A stretch of 9,596 nt of DNA from NCBI GenBank assembly GCA_011048855.1, contig DSCZ01000409.1:1-9596 (forward strand), written 5' to 3'. Under the pieces are notes generated by a model. That model was not told where the DNA came from. It saw only the letters and a program-made list of their open reading frames with translations, and did not search any database. The position numbers and the translations under genes were made by a program. The DNA is from Desulfobacteraceae bacterium. Its GTDB lineage: Bacteria > Desulfobacterota > DSM-4660 > Desulfatiglandales > Desulfatiglandaceae. Shown piece by piece: positions 6,701 to 9,596 of this stretch (its first letter is position 1; every line of letters begins with the position of its first letter).

Positions 6701-7131
6701 AACGCAGCCAGGAAGAGACCGACCTTGTCAGGGAGCTTATGCACAGCCTGCTTGATCAGCACTACCGGGATAAACAGGGCAGAAAGCACCAGCTGACTCT
6801 TGAAAACATAATGGTCGTTGCGCCCTACAATATGCAGGTCAACCTGCTAAAAAAGAATTTGCCCACCGGCGCAAGAGTAGGTACCGTGGATAAGTTCCAG
6901 GGACAGGAGGCAGAGGTGGTCATCATCTCCATGACCACGTCGAGTGGCGAATACCTGCCACGCTACATCAGCTTCCTCTACAGCAAAAACCGGCTGAACG
7001 TGGCGATTTCGAGGGCCAGATGCCTAGCCCTGCTCATTGCCAATCCAGCCCTGCTAGCCATTAAATGCTCAAAACCGGAAGAGATGGCCCTGGTTAATAC
7101 GCTGTGCTGGCTAAGTGAATATTTACATTAA
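3763..7131 (+). CDS. TM0106-family nuclease-helicase: RecB/Cas4-like nuclease, RNase H-fold exonuclease and SF1 helicase
   Basis: The start is GTG 3763 behind TGAGGA; the 1122-residue length is normal for the family. Domain 1 (about 1-235) is a PD-(D/E)XK nuclease. It has His57 (GLAHE), Asp115 (GHADF), Asp135 and Lys137 (DTK), Gln149 and Tyr153 (QLAFY), and Cys23, Cys216, Cys219 and Cys225 as likely 4Fe-4S ligands, with Cys213 nearby. About 240-265 looks like a helix-hairpin-helix. Domain 2 (about 318-500) is an RNase H-fold, DEDD-type exonuclease with Asp324, Glu326, Asp421, Asp485 and Asp486. Domain 3 (about 735-1115) is a Dna2/Upf1-type SF1 helicase: Walker A GPPGAGKT 744-751, DEAGQ 855-859, GDQMQLGQP 879-887, WRMH 923-926, TVDKFQGQE 1041-1049 and RLNVAISRAR 1077-1086. 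All motifs look intact. It should unwind and degrade nucleic acid in the cytoplasm; repair or defence roles are inference. Confidence 0.92.
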   Translation: MRCKKKDGEILYSATDIVNFLECEHLTTLDLIDLDTPLPRTEDDDEARLIMAKGLAHEAYFVEVLKSRHSDFIDISQTERNLANEVESTLAAMRSGAAVIYQAALRDGCLVGHADFLRRIPKPSELGDFSYEVLDTKLARTTKAKFLIQLAFYSALVARAQGTSPAMMYVVLGDRTEQGFPYAEYSRYCSTLTQRFLERAAQGPNADSYPIPCEHCDICRWRGLCEEKRLQDDHLCQVANITRVQMKKLQAAGVSTLESLGQLSPDTRIPKMAAATLEKLTSQAALQLKARQIGRNHLHILPQEEPERGFGRLPRPAQGDLFFDMEGDPLEDRGLEYLFGLYFLDKGKACYKSWWAHSRFEGKNAFEEFMDFVTARLRRYPEAHIYHYAHYEETAVKKLMSLHGTREAEVDNLLRAGKLIDLYKVVRESIRVSEPGYSLKNIERFYLDDRTGEVTSAGASLVWYERWRETGDPQLLHDIERYNHDDVRSTHELREWLLTLRPADLPWANELDGEQQYPVVGQLTDSEIRLIPYRERLVDPLPEDRNRWTQEEHLRELTYQLLDFHRRADKPGWWAMFNHRDMTEEELIEDVECIGALTLDPEHPPGPGNVYTCLFPEQETKLKTGDRALCIETSAQIRNLTVDEDARRLTFKYSGNEPLPERFSIGPEGPISSKKITDALFRFADSLIAEDEKYPAIKAILARAVPSLDGHDPGWPIIDESREPLPQIIRKIADLDKSYIFIQGPPGAGKTFTGKHVIVDLLKRGYRVGVSSNSHKAINNLLRGVEQAALADHLTFRGVKKSARDRPDSLLGGILITDVFKNDEVRAGDYQLIAGTAWLLARPEFDQHLDFLFVDEAGQVSLANLVGMGTSARNIVLLGDQMQLGQPIQGVHPGRSGESSLEYLLDGRATIPPERGIFLKTTWRMHPDVCRFISDAVYDGRLEPEPQNAMQALLLNKKAHPALAPTGVRFLPVDHDACSQRSQEETDLVRELMHSLLDQHYRDKQGRKHQLTLENIMVVAPYNMQVNLLKKNLPTGARVGTVDKFQGQEAEVVIISMTTSSGEYLPRYISFLYSKNRLNVAISRARCLALLIANPALLAIKCSKPEEMALVNTLCWLSEYLH

Positions 7132-7194
7132 AATGACATGCTTTCTGCAATCAACAACGACAATCGAAATCGAAACATTAAAGAGGGCAACAAG

Positions 7195-7479
7195 ATGAGC
7201 ATTGAGAGTGAATTAAGAAAAATGTTAGAAAATAATGAATTTGAACCTAAAGCGACAAAAAAAGGATCTATTTGGACTTACTATCATCCAAAATATATGG
7301 TTGTAAACTATCATATTAATGGCCACATTCGCTGTACCGGTGTTGGCAGGTGTAGTGATGGTTGTCGCTTGGCCCATCGTGATCGTGATGCTGATCAGGG
7401 ACATGTTTCCAGTCAGGAAAAAGGAAATGAAACAAGAGAAGAAGAGGGAATTTGCCGTGGCCAGGGAAGATCTTCTTGA
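7195..7479 (+). pseudogene. AT-rich gene fragment running out of frame into the next gene
   Basis: ATG 7195 has AGAGGG upstream, and the frame begins MSIESELRKMLENNEFEPKA. It continues with a GSIWTYYHPKYMVVNYH strand-rich part to about residue 48. This segment is under 30% G+C by eye count (7195-7321), far below its neighbours. From about 7325 composition jumps to normal, and the frame becomes an implausible charged tail that is a shadow of the membrane-protein frame at 7319, ending at 7479. I read the first 45-50 residues as the real remnant of a foreign small gene cut at about 7320-7335. I do not recognise the family. Confidence 0.45.
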
Positions 7480-7747
7480 AGAGCTGTCCGTTGGGGAAAT
7501 CGAGCATCGGGAGAAGGTTCACGATCCGCTGGGGGCCGTGCCTGATCTGCCATTTGGTCACCTGAACGGTGCGTGGCGGAAATTTCTGAAGGGAATGCAG
7601 CCCGGGGATGAACTATGGTCTTTTTCTGCGTATTGGACGACGAATTGGGGGAGCAAGGAGTTGCGTAGCGGATATGTTATTGTCCAAGGGGAAACGATAG
7701 GTCCGTACTACCAGACTGAGTCAAAAAAACTCATTTCTGGGGAATAA
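7319..7747 (+). CDS. Single-pass membrane protein of unknown function, 142 residues
   Basis: The N-terminal third is one strong membrane helix (FAVPVLAGVVMVVAWPIVIV) followed by basic residues (RKKEMKQEKKRE), so the rest should lie in the cytoplasm. The C-terminal part (about 85-140) has a compact domain: GAWRKFLKGMQPGDELWSFS, then a Trp-rich stretch and GYVIVQGETIGPYYQTE. I have the impression of similar domains in other small bacterial proteins but know no name. The ATG at 7319 has no Shine-Dalgarno. An in-frame TAA at 7304-7306 blocks any longer start, and the frame begins exactly at the composition change. The original N-terminus may therefore have been lost, and the true start is uncertain. 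Confidence 0.65.
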   Translation: MATFAVPVLAGVVMVVAWPIVIVMLIRDMFPVRKKEMKQEKKREFAVAREDLLEELSVGEIEHREKVHDPLGAVPDLPFGHLNGAWRKFLKGMQPGDELWSFSAYWTTNWGSKELRSGYVIVQGETIGPYYQTESKKLISGE

Positions 7748-7804
7748 GGAAAGCCTTGGGCTTGCGACCACCTAAAGATCACCCTCTTTTGAAAGAGAGC
7801 AAAT

Positions 7805-7996
7805 ATGAGTAACAAATTGTCTGAAGAAAAGCATCCCGGCATTCTTGACAACGACCCGGCCCTGGACATCATTCTCCTTGAAGAAATGGAAAAAGACGAA
7901 AAACGGGCTCCCCCGAATCAGGGCGGCGGATGCCTGAGTCTGCTTCTTTTTTGCCTGCTTCCTGCCGGTATCCTGTTCCTGGGTCTCATATCCTGA
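7805..7996 (+). CDS. Small C-tail-anchored membrane protein, 63 residues
   Basis: ATG 7805 follows AAAGAGAG with about 6 nt spacing. The first 45 residues are charged and soluble, with an acidic stretch (DIILLEEMEKDEK) and a Pro/Gly hinge (PPNQGGG). The last 21 residues are a membrane helix (CLSLLLFCLLPAGILFLGLI), with no cytoplasmic tail after it. It lies 57 nt behind the membrane protein ending at 7747 and on the same strand, so it may share its transcript. I recognise no family. Small size makes chance possible, but the ribosome site and helix argue for a real gene. Confidence 0.6.
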   Translation: MSNKLSEEKHPGILDNDPALDIILLEEMEKDEKRAPPNQGGGCLSLLLFCLLPAGILFLGLIS

Positions 7997-8022
7997 CGGC
8001 TCTCCGCATATCTTTTCATTCA

Positions 8023-8056
8023 GCTCCTCTTGCAGGAGCGCATGCCACGTTTTTTT
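8023..8056 (+). terminator. Weak possible terminator after the 63-residue gene
   Basis: GCTCCT-CTTGC-AGGAGC forms a 6-bp stem at 8023-8039, but seven T residues come only after a further 10 nt (8050-8056). That gap is not canonical, so termination here is doubtful. Confidence 0.25.
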
Positions 8057-8225
8057 ACCTCTTCGTTGTCCTCCTTTTCTAAAATAATCCTTTTTATATA
8101 AGATTGTTGGTTGATAGGACGCCATTTGTCCGACCCACCGCAGTACAATGTAATTGTGGAAGTATTTCCTGAAACAGATCACTGCCAACCAATTGAGGAT
8201 ATATCCTGAAGCAGTCATCCTGTCG

Positions 8226-8247
8226 CCGCCATAATGGCGCATGGCGG
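8226..8247. repeat. Perfect 7-bp inverted repeat upstream of the ARPP-1-like gene
   Basis: CCGCCAT and ATGGCGG flank 8 nt. A second, overlapping near-palindrome CGCCATAATGGCG (8228-8239 region) means two alternative hairpins are possible. It lies about 85 nt before the gene, a plausible place for an operator or leader structure. Function is inference. Confidence 0.35.
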
Positions 8248-8330
8248 GTGCACATAAATTTAAGGGGCAGGATTTCCTTTGCCGACGGGAAGAGCACAGA
8301 TCATGCAAGGGAGCATGAAAAGGAGGAAAC

Positions 8331-9332
8331 ATGAACACACAGGTTGCGGAGTATCTTTCACAGGCGGAACTCGGCGGGGCGCAGAAGTTCAAGAACCTGG
8401 TCATGGTGCCGATCGTGTCCCGATACCGGGACAGGGACAATTATCTGCTCCTGGACGAGGCCTTGCAGCAGGACACCCTGAAGGTGATGGAGGTCGACCG
8501 GCAGGGATCGGTGCCTGATCTGAAGGTCGTCAACAAGTCCGGCAGGATGGTGCTGATTTTTGACGGCGAGGAATTGGTGGGCGCCAAGCAGAACCGGATC
8601 GTCAACACCACCATTCTCCTTGCCCCCGAATCGGAAACAACCATCCCGGTCAGCTGTGTCGAGCAGGGCCGCTGGGCGCACACCAGCGATCATTTTTTCA
8701 GCGAAAAACGGATGAGCCCGTCCTTCATGCGGAAAAACAAGGCAGAGCACGTGATGGCCAGCCTCAGGATGGATGCGGGATTCAAATCCGACCAGGGCAG
8801 GATCTGGAGCGAGATCCATGAGCGCCAGGCGCGGCGGGCCGCCCATTCACCCACCGGCAGGATGTCCGAACTGTACACCAAGGACCGGCCGCTGCTGGAC
8901 GAATATCTGCATCAGTTCAGATCGGTGGACAACCAGGTGGGCGCCCTGTTTCTGGTCAACGGCCGGATCGCCGGCCTTGACGGCTTCGGCAGTCCTGGAA
9001 TCCTGGCCAGGGTGTTCCCCAAGCTCGTCGAAAGCTACGCCATCGATGCCTTGGATATGTACCGGCCCGGTGATCCGGAACAACCCAACGGCGCCGACTC
9101 GGAGCTGTTCCTGCGCGGATGCCTGGATGCGAAAAGCGAGGAACGCCCCTCCGTGGCCCTGGGCATTGATTGCCGGCTGTCCTCACAAGACCGGATCGGC
9201 GCGGCCATTGTCTTCCAGGACCGGGTGCTGCACCTGAGCTTCTTTGCCAGGGAAGCCGGGGAGGAAAGATACGCCAATATCGGATCACGGTTCGCCAGAA
9301 TGTCCCACAGAAGGCGCTTCCGCTCTGAGTAA
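8331..9332 (+). CDS. ARPP-1-like domain protein, 333 residues
   Basis: ATG 8331 has a near-ideal ribosome site, AAAAGGAGG, 5 nt upstream. The protein has no signal peptide or membrane helix and should be cytoplasmic. Its conserved block starts at about residue 20 (NLVMVPI), with YLLLDEAL 38-45, GSVPDL 59-64, the DGEELVGAKQNR motif 78-89 followed by NTT, and IPVSCVEQGRW 105-115. Together these resemble the ARPP-1 family (ARG and Rhodanese-Phosphatase-superfamily-associated protein domain), which I know only as a conserved domain from comparative genomics of conflict systems. The C-terminal half has VGALFLVNGRIAGLDGFG and GAAIVFQDRVLHLSFF, compatible with the same domain running to the end. No reaction can be assigned. 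The secreted-protein start lies 39 nt downstream, so the two probably share a transcript. Confidence 0.75.
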   Translation: MNTQVAEYLSQAELGGAQKFKNLVMVPIVSRYRDRDNYLLLDEALQQDTLKVMEVDRQGSVPDLKVVNKSGRMVLIFDGEELVGAKQNRIVNTTILLAPESETTIPVSCVEQGRWAHTSDHFFSEKRMSPSFMRKNKAEHVMASLRMDAGFKSDQGRIWSEIHERQARRAAHSPTGRMSELYTKDRPLLDEYLHQFRSVDNQVGALFLVNGRIAGLDGFGSPGILARVFPKLVESYAIDALDMYRPGDPEQPNGADSELFLRGCLDAKSEERPSVALGIDCRLSSQDRIGAAIVFQDRVLHLSFFAREAGEERYANIGSRFARMSHRRRFRSE

Positions 9333-9371
9333 AAGGAAGTGCGCACCATGTTCACAAAAAGGAGGAAGTCC

Positions 9372-9524
9372 ATGAAAAAAACAACCCTGTGCTTGCCGGT
9401 TTTATTGACACTTATGGCTGCGGTTTGTTCAGCAGAGGATCTCGGGAATTTCAGCGCCAATCCTTATGACCCCAGCAGCAATTCCCGGAGGGTGCTGAAA
9501 CAACGTAATAGTGTAGTTTGTTAA
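9372..9524 (+). pseudogene. Small secreted protein, truncated after the mature N-terminus
   Basis: ATG 9372 follows AAAGGAGG with suitable spacing and is preferred over the in-frame GTG at 9339. Residues 1-21 are a signal peptide (MKKTTLCLPVLLTLMAAVCS plus Ala). The mature part starts EDLGNFSANPYDPSSNS. That opening is typical of a family of small exported proteins with repeated NPYD/NPYG-type Asn-Pro motifs, which usually continue for several repeats. Here the motif stops after one copy, the tail becomes RRVLKQRNSVVC, and a TAA ends it at 50 residues. Neither other frame restores the repeats, so this is not a simple frameshift. Base composition turns AT-rich from about 9500, suggesting a junction near 9485-9500. 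Confidence 0.55.
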
Positions 9525-9551
9525 AATGCTTTTCGTAAACTTTTGCAAATA

Positions 9552-9561
9552 TTACCGGTAA
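9552..9561. repeat. 10-bp perfect palindrome TTACCGGTAA
   Basis: This is a self-complementary 10-mer in AT-rich sequence, 15 bp before a TTGACA element. It is a candidate binding site, but short enough to occur by chance. Confidence 0.3.
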
Positions 9562-9575
9562 AACCTATTTTTTTC

Positions 9576-9596
9576 TTGACATCTCAATGAGATAAA
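9576..9596 (+). promoter_or_regulatory. Promoter -35 with overlapping operator-like palindrome, truncated by the window edge
   Basis: TTGACA (9576-9581) is a consensus -35. Starting at its last base is a perfect dyad ATCTCA-A-TGAGAT (9581-9593) that would fill the -35/-10 spacer. The -10 falls just beyond the window. A repressor bound here would block polymerase directly. The controlled gene lies to the right and is not seen. Confidence 0.5.

Larger units (their letters stand above)
7997..8330. other. Intergenic region of about 330 bp with two dyads before the ARPP-1-like gene
   Basis: It holds a weak hairpin with a T-run at the left, a 7-bp inverted repeat at 8226-8247 and a hairpin just before the ribosome site (TCATGC and GCATGA, 8301-8318). 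Minus-strand frames through it have no ribosome site and odd composition, so I do not call a gene. No clear -35/-10 pair was found, though a promoter is expected here. Confidence 0.45.

Noticed and set aside
7772..8440. Minus-strand frame of 222 codons spanning the 63-residue gene and the intergenic region
   Set aside because: No ribosome site, odd composition, and overlap with two better-supported plus-strand genes. No transposase motif could be recognised.
1..9596. tRNA, rRNA, CRISPR array or replication origin
   Set aside because: No tRNA-like cloverleaf, rRNA segment, regularly spaced short repeats or DnaA-box cluster was seen by eye on either strand.

Overview
The window looks like a chromosomal stretch from a Gram-negative bacterium of the Desulfobacterota (old Deltaproteobacteria), perhaps near the Desulfuromonadales or Desulfobulbales. 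The reasons are indirect: coding G+C is moderate (by eye a little over 50%), there is a GEMM-I (cyclic di-GMP-I) riboswitch, there is a secreted protein with thrombospondin type 3 repeats, and there is a lipobox protein. The lineage is an inference.

Left part (1-2590, minus strand). A long reading frame enters from the left edge and begins at 1220. It encodes a signal peptide, three Ig-like carboxypeptidase-regulatory-type modules and the start of a calcium-binding thrombospondin type 3 array. About 290 nt upstream on the same strand is a well-formed cyclic di-GMP-I riboswitch (about 1505-1580). Its 3' part is also the 5' arm of an 11-bp intrinsic terminator (1485-1521). This is the clearest regulatory system in the window: c-di-GMP probably permits read-through into a secreted matrix or adhesion-type protein. 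Behind it lies a two-gene minus-strand operon (2590 to 1824): an unrecognised 189-residue protein and a small lipoprotein, with a 4-nt overlap.

Middle part (3054-7131, plus strand). Three tightly spaced genes follow a 460-nt non-coding region with palindromes and possible divergent promoters. They are a small acidic protein broken by a one-base frameshift, a DUF4258-type protein, and a 1122-residue protein. That large protein combines a Cas4/RecB-like Fe-S nuclease, a DEDD-type RNase H-fold exonuclease and a superfamily 1 (Dna2/Upf1-type) helicase, the TM0106/COG2251 architecture.

Right part (7132-9596, plus strand). This is a patchwork: an AT-rich gene fragment joined out of frame to a single-pass membrane protein, a 63-residue tail-anchored protein, and an ARPP-1-like protein of unknown biochemistry. 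Last comes a small secreted protein cut off after about 37 family-like residues, where AT-rich sequence begins. The window ends in a palindrome-covered promoter for a gene beyond the right edge. The broken and chimeric genes here, with the frameshift at 3199-3200, suggest an accessory, rearranged region.
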